Part shown: one piece after another, positions 10,266-20,387 of the stretch
Numbering within the stretch: position 1 is the first letter of the stretch
Layout: each line of letters opens with the position of its first letter
DNA from: Naumovozyma dairenensis CBS 421
Lineage: Eukaryota > Ascomycota > Saccharomycetes > Saccharomycetales > Saccharomycetaceae
Length of the DNA: 64,000 bases
Assembly: GCF_000227115.2 (NCBI RefSeq)
Contig: NC_016486.1
Coordinates: 124,001-188,000, forward strand
Direction of reading: 5' to 3'
The notes under the pieces: generated by a model
Seen by the model: only the letters and a program-made list of their open reading frames with translations
Database searches by the model: none
Told to the model about the DNA's origin: nothing
Position numbers and translations under genes: made by a program

Positions 10266-11520
10266 ATTGTCGAGTTGTGACTGCTGTTTGTCTTGTATGA
10301 TTGCTACGACACAGAATTATTTGTTCAAGACAAGTATTGTATAATTTCCAAGAGTGTATTTAAATACAATTTTATTCATATTGAATGACTGATGGCTTGT
10401 TTGCCTGACTGGAAATGTCAGATTTATTGACCGGTATCGAAAATTTTCGAGATTTCAATATGGAAGCGGTTGAAAAAGAAAGATGATTCATAATTCCGTG
10501 CACCACAGTTTGGGGCCAGTATTTCTGGTATGTTTCTCATATGCTTCTCTTGACCATTTATAATTGATTTTTATGTGGAAATCAAATCGAAAGGGTCCTC
10601 CTTCTGCCAAGACATTTTTTCCTTGGCCGGGGGAGAGGACCGATGAGCTAAGCAAGAGATTATCATCCAGAAAGAACTCAGCCGCCCACGCTTTTTACTA
10701 TTGATAAAGTGTAAGAGTTTTGAAAATATGTTGGTCTACATACTGATTGATAATTTTAATTAGATAGCGAACGTGTCAGAAATATCCCACGTGAACTAGC
10801 TTAAACTAAACAACGAAAGACAACAAAAACCAATAAAGGTTAATTCAAACTAATATTTGACTTTTATACTTCCAGCCTACTTCCATCAACACCACAGGTT
10901 TATCACAGAGAAATCGGGTAAGTACACTTTATTTGTGTCACGCACCTTATTGGAACATCACAGAAGCCAAAAGTGGAGTAATGAAACAGCGTTAATGCAT
11001 TAATTACAAGCTCAAAAGTATTCGCTGATTCGTATATGTATGATTTAGTTTACATGCAACTAAGAATGTTTGAAATAGACCTCTAATAAAAAAAAATGCA
11101 TGTAGTTAGGCCTATACATTTTCAAACGAAAGTTCCATTCACACTCAGTATTATCTTGGCCGGACAGTCCGGCAATTCCAGTACGCAGGGAATTTTCGAT
11201 CTCTGCAAAGGCACTCCAGTTTACCTAGTTAATTACATCTAGAAACACATCGAGGTTGAGAAGAAAATACTTATTATCTAGCCCCATCAACTATAAAAGA
11301 TCCCTTATGTATCTGTATTTAATACCTTAAATTAGCTTTAGTTCTTGAAGTATTTTTTAAAGTGTAATTGCACTGCACCTAATTTAAGTCCCTTGCTATC
11401 CACCTTACACTCAGAAAGTTAATATACAACGAAAAAATATTATTCAAAAGAAAATTGAGAAGTTAAAATATAGAAAAATATTTATCTTAAACTAAAAATC
11501 AAAATATATAATTATCTAAT
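10266..11520. other. TRP5 promoter and RPL3 3' flank; no gene seen
   Basis: 1.25 kb between two genes in the same orientation. It holds the TRP5 promoter elements and a CACGTG box (10788-10793). A GTAAGT occurs at 10919-10924 but has no convincing exon around it. No tRNA, long ORF or LTR is recognisable. Confidence 0.6.
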
Positions 11521-12684
11521 TTATAAGTCCTTCTTCAAAGTACCCATGAAAGCGTGCTTTTCAGCAGCAGTTTGGAATCTACCCTTACCGAACTTAGAAG
11601 CGGTATCGATCCATTTCAAGGAAACTTCTTCGACAGCCTTTCTGGAGGTGTTAGTGTACAAAGATTTTCTCAAAGTAACAACTCTCTTTCTGGTACCTGG
11701 AATAGAACCCTTAACCATAACGAAATCGTTCTTAACTTCACCGTAAGAGACGAAACCACCCATTGGGGTAATAGTCTTCTTGGTTCTGTCGAAAGAAGTG
11801 GAACCGTTAGATTCATCTTCACCCTTACCAACTCTGTAAACCTTGTGGTTAATAGAAGTTCTGTGATGGTAACCTCTTTGACCAGCTCTAGCAACAGTCC
11901 ACATAACGTGGGCTGGATGCCAAGCACCAATACAAGCAACCTTTCTTAAACCTCTGTGAGTCTTTCTTGGTAATTTCTTGGTACCCCATCTGTGGGTAAC
12001 ACCTTCGAAACCATGACCCTTGGTGACAGCAACAACATCAATCATTTCATTTTGTTCAAAGACAGAGTCAACAGAAACAGTCTTTTCGAAATGTTCACGA
12101 GCCCATTGAACCTTTTCAGCGATGGAACCACCGTTCAATTGGATTTCAGCTAAGTGAGCCTTCTTTTGAGCTAATGGAGTCTTTCTAATTTGAGTGTGAA
12201 CCAAAACTCTAACGACGGAAGCGTACTTGGAGATTCTAGCTAATTCTCTTTCGATTTCAGCACCATCTTGAGCGTATTTAGCAGAGTACTTGGTGAAAGC
12301 CTTCTTCTTAGACTTGTACCAGTTCTTGTAGAATCTTCTCTTAACTTCATCGGACAAATGTTCAGCCCAGACGGTAGTCAAAGATCTCAAACCTCTTGGA
12401 GTTTCAACGTAACCGACAACACCGACAACGACTAAAGCTGGAGTGTCAACGACGGAGACAGCTTCGACAATTTCACGCTTGTGGAATTTAGAACCTGGTC
12501 TGTCCAAATCTCTAACAATAGTAGTCATACCAGCTTTGTAACCTAAGAAGGAAGTTAAAGCAACTGGCTTAGATTGGTCATCTTTTGGGAAAGACTTAAC
12601 TCTACCTCTGATGGAGACAGCTCTCTTTCTTGGCAAGAAACCTAAATGACCGTGACGTGGTTGTTCGAACTTTCTGTGAGACAT
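11521..12684 (-). CDS. RPL3: 60S ribosomal protein uL3 (Rpl3)
   Basis: The 387-residue product has the exact length of yeast Rpl3 (YOR063W) and near-identical sequence from [20 protein letters not shown] onward. Rpl3 lies near the peptidyl-transferase centre of the large subunit. The segment [18 protein letters not shown] contains the conserved histidine region (His243, target of Hpm1 in S. cerevisiae). Codon usage is extremely biased (AGA, GGT, GTC, TTG), which also produces long antisense open frames that are not genes. There is no intron. The next two genes (YOR062C-like, CKA2) are its chromosome XV neighbours. Confidence 0.99.
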   Translation of the reverse strand: MSHRKFEQPRHGHLGFLPRKRAVSIRGRVKSFPKDDQSKPVALTSFLGYKAGMTTIVRDLDRPGSKFHKREIVEAVSVVDTPALVVVGVVGYVETPRGLRSLTTVWAEHLSDEVKRRFYKNWYKSKKKAFTKYSAKYAQDGAEIERELARISKYASVVRVLVHTQIRKTPLAQKKAHLAEIQLNGGSIAEKVQWAREHFEKTVSVDSVFEQNEMIDVVAVTKGHGFEGVTHRWGTKKLPRKTHRGLRKVACIGAWHPAHVMWTVARAGQRGYHHRTSINHKVYRVGKGEDESNGSTSFDRTKKTITPMGGFVSYGEVKNDFVMVKGSIPGTRKRVVTLRKSLYTNTSRKAVEEVSLKWIDTASKFGKGRFQTAAEKHAFMGTLKKDL

Positions 12685-15600
12685 GATTTAATTAATAATG
12701 TGTTGTGGTTTTTTTCTTCTATTAGGTAAACAAGAGAAAGATTATGAATGAAAGAGAACCTTTGTTTTTAAAGGAAATGGTTTTTTTTAGATATGAATTT
12801 TCAATATTTTTCAACTCTTTATAACACTTTTCTGCGACCATCGCGGAACTGCCAAAAAAATGCAAAAAAAACTTTTTTTTCACGTTGCGGAAGAAATGAC
12901 AGCAATCGCGCTTACCTCACACTCACACTCCTAAACGATACGTAAGGATTGAAATTTTTTTGACTGCTTCTACTATTCTGTGGAAGGTAAGGATGTTGGT
13001 ATTGAATATGGCAAAATATCAAAAATTAAATCAGGTCAAATAAAAGATTGAAAAGAAGAATCTACGTATGTATGTACTTATTGTAATTAAGACTAAACTC
13101 TCCGGCTCCGAAAGGTGGCTATCATTTGATCTCGCAGTTCGTCTACTAGGAATAAATGCTCTAAGTTTATTTGTTTTAAAAGAGTCGGATTTGTTTGATC
13201 GAATTTGGGAATATCATTTTTAATGATGAATTAGACGCATCTTATCGTCAGATAATTGTATAATTCCCATACTGCTGGTAGGAAGTATATAGTTATTTCA
13301 TTGAGGAGTATACATCTATATATGATTATAACTTATCTATTGGTAAACGTTTTCTGTAACCCTATCATCTGCAGGAACATGAAACTATGAAGAGGTACAA
13401 GATACCTTCCAGCTACATATATATATATGAAGACAGCTTCTCCGAGAGGAATAGGTCATGATGCACATTTCCTGGAACGGAGTGATCCATTTATACCGTT
13501 TTCTGCTTTGTTGATAGAAGATTTAGTGGAACTTCATCGATTATATTTCCAGTGTGTTTGTAATCATCAGGTTAAGTATTCGTAATTCTACATTACTGCA
13601 TAACGGAGTTTTCCTTAGCGGCTAAAACACTATAGCCGTTTCTGGGAAAGACACATAACGTACATACATCATTAACGCAAATAATGTGAACAGAAAATAT
13701 GACTATTCAAGTTCTTACTCGACAACTAGTTCGTGTGGGTATAGTCTAAGATGAGAAAACCAACATTCGATAATATAGACTCTGTCAAGCAGACCTTTAC
13801 AGGGTGAAAGAGGGGCTGAAGGTTGATCAACCTTGACATAATCTGTTGAATATGAGATTGAGGGAACGCTCTAAGGAATTGACACCTTTTTCGTAGGCAT
13901 AAACACATAGAAAATCGCTATTAATTTGGACAATTCTCTTTGTAAATATAACTAGAAGGTAGCCTTTAATCGAATGAATAAATAGCCCTCGAGAGGGACA
14001 TATGATAAGAAAAGATGGAGAAGGCAAATTTATATAAGAATTGTACTATAGTTGGTTTCAGTTAAAAGTCAACGATGTTATCGAATTTCCTCCCGGTTTA
14101 ACTGAAAATCAAATTGGGTGTCACGCATGATTGCAATACCGATGATATATCTTGAAACGACTAAAACAATGTGTAAATAGAGTGGCTTTTTCTTCTTTGT
14201 TTGACGTTTCTGTCTAGAACAACAACGTTGTTTATTTTGTTTTCACGATTAAAAATACTCATTTATTGTCCTTGATACATATTCTTTTCTTTTTACTACT
14301 AAGGATATGTTAAATAAGGCTTTAGCGATTCACTCATTTGTTTTATTCTGTTCGGATCTTTATTTGAGAACTGATGGGGATGGGGTATCGACAATAAGTC
14401 TCTAGATATGTAGAAAACCATATTGAAATTGATACGCTCAAGTAGGAACATTAAAATTCAATTTAATAAATTGATCATTGTCACTTTATCGTTGCCTTAT
14501 ACAACAAGCCCAGAGGGAGATGATTTTATAACTTAAAGAAATTTATGATAAATGAAAATTCGAAACTTTTCATTTAATTTATAAATGTATAATACTTTTT
14601 TCATACTTTTTTTCAAGTGAAGTCTATATATTAATACGACTACATATCTCTATCTGATGTAAGTATACCATATGAGAGCGAAACCCCTAGATATATCTTT
14701 GTCTTTTATGTCTGCCTAAAATCCAGTGAGATCCTGGCAAGTCATTTTTACTTGTCTACATATTTTTATGCTGTTACTTTTTAGCCTCTGTACTAGAGTT
14801 TCACAAGGTTATGTACGTACGTATGTAAGGGCTTGACTTTCCTAAACTACATATGTATGTCAAAAAAAAACATTAGTATAGATGTTATAGGCGTATAGAT
14901 AAAGAAGAATGAACGGGGAGAGCCAAATTTAACTTTGTTATCTATTATGGTTCATTGCAATGGAGTGGGAAACCAATGTGTACCTACTTAGTAGACCAGA
15001 TATATATGTACGTCTTATACTAATTGAGGGGGGAAGAGTTTTGTATGTATCGTTTTTCTTCGCTTTTCTGGCTAATTCTGGAAAGGGAAATATAATATCA
15101 ATTGGGTTTCCCTTTATGGACAGAAAAGAACAATACCGACTTTTCGAAGCACCGACGCTTTAAACAATTCGGAAAAACTTTTACTACGTAAATTTGTCAG
15201 TAATAAAATAGACGCCTTGTACGTGTTCTCTTATCTGGTCAAATTAGCCGTGAACCTCCGCTTGGGGGGGGGGCGGAAGGAACTGGCCAAAACGGGGTAT
15301 TGGCAAGCAGGGAACATAATCTTGAAGTGTTGGAAGATCGAAGTTCGAAGGGTAACTTTTCCGTTTCCGTTTCTGTTTCTGCTTCTGTTTCTCTTTTCCC
15401 TTCTTTCCTTTTTCGTTTCCGTTTTTTTACGTCTATCACCTGTGTGGCCCCCCGCGTTTTTTTCTCTTTGGTGTGCGGGTTTCTCCGGGCGGTCTCATTA
15501 TTTTTTTTATTATTTTTATTGTTCTTCTGCGTTTCTTTTTCCCGCTCTCGAGGTTTTCTTTGATTTCTTGGCGGGATTCTATATTGAACGCGGGGGGCAG

Positions 15601-16143
15601 GCGGGCAGGCGACGGCCAGTGGCTAGTGGGTAAGTCGGACCACTTCTGTCCGTCTGGTTTTCTCCACCACTTCCTCCGCCTGTTAAGTGGATGTGGTTAA
15701 TTTTTTTTTTTAAGACAGCTTGCTTACGTACGTTCCAAACAAGGAGGGACGGAGGTATAGAGAAAACGCCTGAGGAGAAGTTGAGAAGAGGAAAAGTTTT
15801 GATGAATTTTATGACCAAGATTGGAAATTCTTTGTCAGAAACAACAACATGGAAGCAAGAACGGAACATGTCCATGATAATCTTCACTTCTTCTCATAAT
15901 ATATATATGTGTGTGTAGTGTTTACCTTGTATAGATTTCTTTTTTATGTCATTTCTGTGCTCTTACATGTTTTCGTTACTCATCACATGTCTCGCCTACA
16001 ATAAAAGCACTGTTACCTCAAATAATAAACGATAAACTTTGATATACAACATCATCNNNNNNNNNNNNNNNNNNNNGATAATAATAAATAACAATTACAT
16101 ACTACCAAGAGGGAAAAAAAAAAAAAAAAAAAATTTAAAGACT
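12685..16143. other. 3.4-kb intergenic region, RPL3 to YOR062C-like gene
   Basis: This divergent interval is very long for yeast. Near RPL3 it has long A/T tracts (12780-12960) typical of ribosomal-protein promoters. Farther on come runs of G (15264-15273, ten in a row), a pyrimidine tract (~15355-15435), GC-rich Mig1-like patches (15590-15620) and two TACGTA-rich elements (14812-14827, 15725-15733). Short ORFs here look random. I found no tRNA. A long regulated promoter for the downstream gene is the simplest reading. Confidence 0.6.
16057..16076. other. Assembly gap (20 N) upstream of the YOR062C-like gene
   Basis: Fixed-length run of 20 N, 67 bp before the chosen ATG. The open frame running through it is an artefact. 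Confidence 0.95.
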
Positions 16144-17340
16144 ATGACAAGTTTAGATGATACAATCATTTCTCGTCAAAATTTGATGCTTCTAGATAAT
16201 GTAACTAACTATCAAAAACCAGCCATAGATTATTTTCATCATGAATTCAATGATGACAAGTTAGAAATTCCATTAAGTTGGACACTTCTATTGAAAATGA
16301 GGAAACATAAATTATTAAGATTACCAAGTTGTTCCATTGAAGATGATATGGATTATAACATTTATCTAGTCAGATTACACCATTGTCTTTGGAGACGTTG
16401 GTCCATAAATTATTATCATCTAGATAAATGTAAATTGGACCCTCTTTCAATTAATTGGAATAAGGAAACTGATGTTACTGTATTATATGGTCCTGATTTA
16501 ACAGATAGTAATAATTCAATACAAGAGGAAGAACATGAATTTCAAGAAACAAAACAAAAATTCAATAAAAATAATACTAATAATAACATTCATAACAAAC
16601 TAATACGCCATGATGAATCATCTTCTTCCAGTGAAGATGATGATGAGAGTAATGATGACGATACAATAAACGATCACTCCTATCTCTCATCTTCCATAGA
16701 TTCAAATACATCTTCCATATTTGATGCCACAACTGTAAATATTCATAACGATGACCAAACTAAGGATCAAACATCTGTCAATTTCAATATCGATCCAACA
16801 AAATGTCATAAAGTGAAAAGTAATACAAGTACTTCAAGTACAGATTCCTCAACGTCAATAAAATCAGCCATATATTCTAACTCAAATGCAAAGACAAAGA
16901 AAGGTTTGAAATTCAGAGACAGTGTCCTAAGAAGAGATATTGATAAACATGGATATTGTCATGAATCTAAAGTTAAAATCAATGACGTCTATGCTATTAG
17001 AGATATGAACTTGTATGATTTAGGTCCAAGAAATATACATCTCGTTTCGTCCCCAGATAAACATCAACATCAACATCGTCATCATACCGATAATTCTAGT
17101 AGTAGTAGTAGTAGTAAACATTCCAAAAGTGACAAAGAAGGAAAGAAACATAGACATTCATCTTCACACCATAACCATCATGATCATAATAGTCATCATC
17201 ATAGCCATGATGAAATTGAAAGAACATATTCAGAATTTGATGATTATTACTTCAAAGAAAAGGAAGAGAAAGAAAGAGATTTTAGAAGGAAATTATCAGA
17301 TTTAAACAACGATATTCAAACTTCGATTTATTCAACATAA
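16144..17340 (+). CDS. YOR062C/YKR075C-family protein (Reg1-related), His-rich tail
   Basis: The 398-residue product resembles the paralogues YOR062C and YKR075C of unknown function, which share segments with Reg1, a regulatory subunit of the Glc7 phosphatase. The N-terminal ~110 residues (DIPLSWTLLLKMRKHKLLRL-type core, LHHCLWRRWSINYYHLDKC) are the family core. Around residue 254 the segment KGLKFRDSVLRR resembles the RVxF-type PP1-docking region of Reg1. The middle is Asn/Ser/Asp-rich. Residues ~305-360 hold a striking His/Ser-rich tract. The ATG at 16144 follows a 22-A run and is preferred because upstream sequence is a gap. RPL3 and CKA2 flank it as in S. cerevisiae. Confidence 0.85.
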   Translation: MTSLDDTIISRQNLMLLDNVTNYQKPAIDYFHHEFNDDKLEIPLSWTLLLKMRKHKLLRLPSCSIEDDMDYNIYLVRLHHCLWRRWSINYYHLDKCKLDPLSINWNKETDVTVLYGPDLTDSNNSIQEEEHEFQETKQKFNKNNTNNNIHNKLIRHDESSSSSEDDDESNDDDTINDHSYLSSSIDSNTSSIFDATTVNIHNDDQTKDQTSVNFNIDPTKCHKVKSNTSTSSTDSSTSIKSAIYSNSNAKTKKGLKFRDSVLRRDIDKHGYCHESKVKINDVYAIRDMNLYDLGPRNIHLVSSPDKHQHQHRHHTDNSSSSSSSKHSKSDKEGKKHRHSSSHHNHHDHNSHHHSHDEIERTYSEFDDYYFKEKEEKERDFRRKLSDLNNDIQTSIYST

Positions 17341-17912
17341 CCTTAAACATAAACATAAGGTAACCCGTAACGATACGATTTCATGACAGCTTTATTTTTA
17401 AAGGCATACATTAATTTTCACAGCAGCATTCAATTACGACAAACATTTCTTTGGTTTTTCAACGCCTACCTTCATATATACATCCATCCATGCATTAACG
17501 TTCTATGTAACTTTACTTTATATTTTATAATGTAACCATAATAAACATTAACTAATGATCTCTAGACAGGAACTCTTTTTCGTTATATATACACTGCATT
17601 TGTACCTATAGTATAAATTACTTTTAAACAATCTCGGACCATACAAAGATGAGTGTTTCTTTTAAAAATAAGATACTTATATTTATTTACGCGAGTTTTT
17701 TTTTTATGGATATAGTCTACAGTTACAAAATTAAAAAGAAAAATAAATAGAAAGTCTTATTTCTTATTGTATCTTATTGTACGTTATTCTACCTTTATCG
17801 TACCATTCATAGCTCTCTCCCCTTTGTCCTGTTTTTAGTTCATTACTGATGCTTAATCGTTCTCAGCTTATATAGTGAGATGCAGGTCTTTCAGGTTTGG
17901 CAAGTTTGCAGT
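17341..17912. other. Convergent intergenic between the YOR062C-like gene and CKA2
   Basis: AT-rich 3' flanks. TAACCCG near 17365 resembles a Reb1 site. No ORF or RNA gene is supported. Confidence 0.6.
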
Positions 17913-19022
17913 TCAATTGCTTACCATGGTATTTTGATTTGATTCATCACTATTAGATTCATAATTTGCCTTAAAGAATGGATGATCCATTGCTTCTTGT
18001 GCCGTTAGTCTTTCTTGATGATCATATCTTAATAAATTATCAATCAAATCAATCATTTCAGGTACAGCCAAATTAGTATAAGATCCTGTGAAATGATCCC
18101 ATGGTCTTCTTATAAAATCTCTCATAATATTATCATATTCACTTGGTAACCTTAACCCATATTTATTCAAATAACTTAATAATTCTTTAGTCCCCAATAC
18201 TGCAGCAATCTTGACTAATTGATCAGCATTAGATGAACCTTTGAAAAACGGTTCTCTTTTAAATACAATTGCAGCAAGCATACAACCTACTGACCATAAA
18301 TCCAATGAATAATCGTATTGATTCAAATTGACTAATAATTCAGGTCCCTTATGATAACGCGATGCTACTCTTACATTATAATCTACACCGGGATGATAAA
18401 ATTCAGCCAACCCCCAATCAATCAATCTTAATTTTTTTTCCTTGGGGTCAATCATAACATTTTGTGGTTTAACATCTCTATGCATGATCCCCATTGAATG
18501 ACAATAATTCAACGCTATTAACAATTGAGTGAAATAATACTGTAAATCTGGTAATTTAAAAGTCGGATATAATTGTCTAAAATCCATATTTTTTACCTCT
18601 TCAAAAATCAAAGCAGGAATCTTAGAACTTTGATCTTGAACAATATCCAATAAAGAAATGACATTAGGACCTCCCGTTAAATTCATCAATATTTTCAATT
18701 CACGATATATCTTTTTCATCTTAACCGGTTTCAAAACTTTAATGACACAAGGTTGTTGTTTTTCATGTTGTTGTTGTTGTTGGTGGTGGTGGTGATCTTC
18801 AGGATTTATGATACATTCTCCACTAAATACTTCTGAATATTTACCTCTACCAATCTTATTGATGATTTCATAGTTGGAAATTTTCCCCCATTTGATAACG
18901 ACACTTTGTTCATAATCCCAATATTCTTGTGGTCTCTTTTCACATGCATCACGGTATACTCTTGCCTCCGAGTAGACTCGAGTGGATTTTTGATTCAACG
19001 CAGATGGTGGTAACGTTGTCAT
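17913..19022 (-). CDS. CKA2: Casein kinase 2 catalytic subunit alpha' (Cka2)
   Basis: The 369-residue product is the CK2 alpha' kinase (YOR061W, 339 residues), part of the CK2 tetramer acting in growth, cell cycle and transcription. Kinase landmarks are [11 protein letters not shown] (ATP loop, ~residue 58), VIKVLKP (catalytic Lys), [12 protein letters not shown] (~180), [11 protein letters not shown] (CK2-type DWG) and [11 protein letters not shown]. It is about 30 residues longer than S. cerevisiae Cka2, chiefly because of a His/Gln insert ([15 protein letters not shown]) just after the ATP loop at ~75-90 and an acidic/Asn tail. Context separates it from CKA1. The gene lies next to a synteny break. 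Confidence 0.96.
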   Translation of the reverse strand: MTTLPPSALNQKSTRVYSEARVYRDACEKRPQEYWDYEQSVVIKWGKISNYEIINKIGRGKYSEVFSGECIINPEDHHHHQQQQQHEKQQPCVIKVLKPVKMKKIYRELKILMNLTGGPNVISLLDIVQDQSSKIPALIFEEVKNMDFRQLYPTFKLPDLQYYFTQLLIALNYCHSMGIMHRDVKPQNVMIDPKEKKLRLIDWGLAEFYHPGVDYNVRVASRYHKGPELLVNLNQYDYSLDLWSVGCMLAAIVFKREPFFKGSSNADQLVKIAAVLGTKELLSYLNKYGLRLPSEYDNIMRDFIRRPWDHFTGSYTNLAVPEMIDLIDNLLRYDHQERLTAQEAMDHPFFKANYESNSDESNQNTMVSN

Positions 19023-19132
19023 GCCTTATGTGGTGAATGGAGATTTGGCTTAAGTCTCAGATGAGATATAGAAATAAGATGTGGAAGAACAAAAAAATAA
19101 GGAATGAAATGGGGAGGAATTCCTCTGACGTC

Positions 19133-19146
19133 TTTGTACGTACAAA
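19133..19146. promoter_or_regulatory. 14-bp perfect palindrome TTTGTACGTACAAA upstream of CKA2
   Basis: TTTGTACGTACAAA reads the same on both strands, 111 bp upstream of the CKA2 ATG. It shares the GTACGTAC core seen in other long promoters of this window. The factor is unknown to me. Confidence 0.4.
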
Positions 19147-19524
19147 TAAGCGATTGTTGGTTCGTACCGGCTTATATGTTGTGACTAACCCTCAGTTATA
19201 AATCTTGTATGTAAGCGTATCTGAAAATTTGTTCTCTCTTCTTCTATATATAACTATACTAGCCTAATGTTTCCTGTTTTGCTATTTTTTCATGTTCCGT
19301 CGAATTTTCCAAAATTTCAAATTTAAGAATTTTTTACTTTAGGTACAGTAGAGAACATGCAGAGACGAGAGTGAAAGGAAGAGTTGGCGACAAGAGAGAG
19401 GAATCTTCAGTAGTAGATGGATGGATCAAAAGATGAGGATGCTGCTGAGGATGAAATGGGGGGAAAATAAGTTAACTTACTTGACATGTTGTCCCTGTTT
19501 TAACATTATTTATATTAATCATAC

Positions 19525-19567
19525 GTATATATATATATATATATATANNNNNNNNNNNNNNNNNNNN
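19525..19567. repeat. TA microsatellite running into a 20-N gap
   Basis: An alternating TA tract ends at 19547 and is followed directly by 20 N (19548-19567). The repeat probably caused the assembly break. Confidence 0.85.
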
Positions 19568-19673
19568 TTAGCTTGTAGCACAAGTAAGGTTAATGATTAC
19601 CTGCGTAGTTGGTTGTTGAAAGGACGCTCATACTCATTGTGAGTAGGGAACAGCAAAAAAAAAATATAAAGAA

Positions 19674-19773
19674 CTCCTCATAGGGGGCTCGAACCCCTGA
19701 CATTTCGGTATCCTTGGTTTAAACGAATGTGTTGTTTAAAAGCCGAACGCTCTACCAACTGAGCTAACAAGGA
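19674..19773 (-). tRNA. tRNA-Lys (UUU) with a 27-nt intron
   Basis: On the minus strand the gene folds into a 73-nt mature tRNA: acceptor TCCTTGT pairs with ATGAGGA (one T-G and one G-T wobble), discriminator G, D arm with AGTTGGTAGAGC, anticodon loop CTTTTAA (anticodon UUU) and a T arm with GGGGTTCGAGCCCC. A 27-nt intron (19710-19736) begins one base 3' of the anticodon, the standard place. S. cerevisiae tRNA-Lys(UUU) is also intron-bearing with nearly the same mature sequence. A T-run for Pol III termination follows just downstream (about 19656-19665 on the reverse strand). Confidence 0.97.
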
Positions 19774-19843
19774 TGAGTTCTCTGGCTGACTCCCTATGAG
19801 AAGTCGTCCCGTTGGAATGCGATTCCACCACCAATTATTTGAA

Positions 19844-19887
19844 TCACGTGATCTGAACTAATCAAAAGGAAATTACGCGCCACGTGA
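19844..19887. promoter_or_regulatory. Two Cbf1-type E-boxes (TCACGTGA, CACGTGA) upstream of MET1
   Basis: TCACGTGA at 19844-19851 and CACGTGA at 19881-19887 match the Cbf1 site that recruits Met4/Met28 at sulfur-assimilation genes. They lie about 500-540 bp before the MET1 ATG. No AT-rich CDEII or CDEIII follows, so this is not a centromere. Confidence 0.7.
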
Positions 19888-20082
19888 CATCTACACAGAC
19901 AGAAGGAAAGACACACACACATTCCGTGCACCGCACCAGGACACACAATTATTTCCATTTTTTTGCTCACTGAAAGTCAACACAACTGGGAAAAACGACA
20001 ACAAAGAGACCGCCGCTCAGTTTCACCGGATATATCATATATGTATGATTCACTTTGACATCAAAAAAACTGAAAATTTCAT

Positions 20083-20091
20083 AAACTGTGG
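20083..20091 (+). promoter_or_regulatory. Met31/Met32 site AAACTGTGG upstream of MET1
   Basis: AAACTGTGG is an exact Met31/Met32 consensus, 297 bp upstream of MET1. Together with the E-boxes it gives the standard MET-regulon promoter plan. Confidence 0.75.
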
Positions 20092-20387
20092 AGGGATACC
20101 ATCAGTTTGAAAAATACAGTACAGTACGTACGTTTGTACGTAGGTAAGCCCACTTCGAGATGATTCAATTGCAAGCAAGTATAATGCATCCAATTATATT
20201 TATATTGATGAGTAATATAATATATATTTTTGAATTCTTGAATTTTTGAATCTTCGGATATTGTGAATTTATAGTCCATATATATAGTTGAAACAGAGAC
20301 TGTACAACGTACTCTCTAATATTCTTCCCATTAAACCCTCTGTAGACATCCATACCGTAAAAAGAAAGTCAATTCTGGCATCCTAAC

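Larger units (their letters stand above)
19023..20387. other. CKA2-MET1 divergent interval; synteny junction with tRNA-Lys
   Basis: 1.37 kb with a TA microsatellite next to an assembly gap, a tRNA-Lys gene, a perfect 14-bp palindrome (19133-19146), Cbf1 and Met31/32 sites and TACGTA-rich motifs (20124-20142). In S. cerevisiae CKA2 and MET1 are not neighbours. No protein-coding ORF is supported. Confidence 0.65.

Noticed and set aside
11554..11949. Open frames antisense to RPL3 (also 11546-11746 and 11670-11939)
   Set aside because: They arise from the extreme codon bias of RPL3; composition is unlike a protein and the RPL3 frame is unmistakable.
15217..15918. Overlapping ORFs on both strands (up to 138 codons)
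   Set aside because: Pyrimidine-rich low-complexity DNA gives Phe/Leu/Ser or Arg/Glu-rich frames; none dominates and none resembles a family.
16039..16143. N-terminal extension of the YOR062C-like gene through the N run
   Set aside because: It includes undetermined bases; the ATG at 16144 begins the family-like sequence.
19844..19930. Possible centromere (ATCACGTG resembling CDEI)
   Set aside because: No ~80-bp AT-only CDEII and no CDEIII follow; the site fits a Cbf1 role at MET1. The same applies to the CACGTG boxes at 10788, 43038 and 63108.
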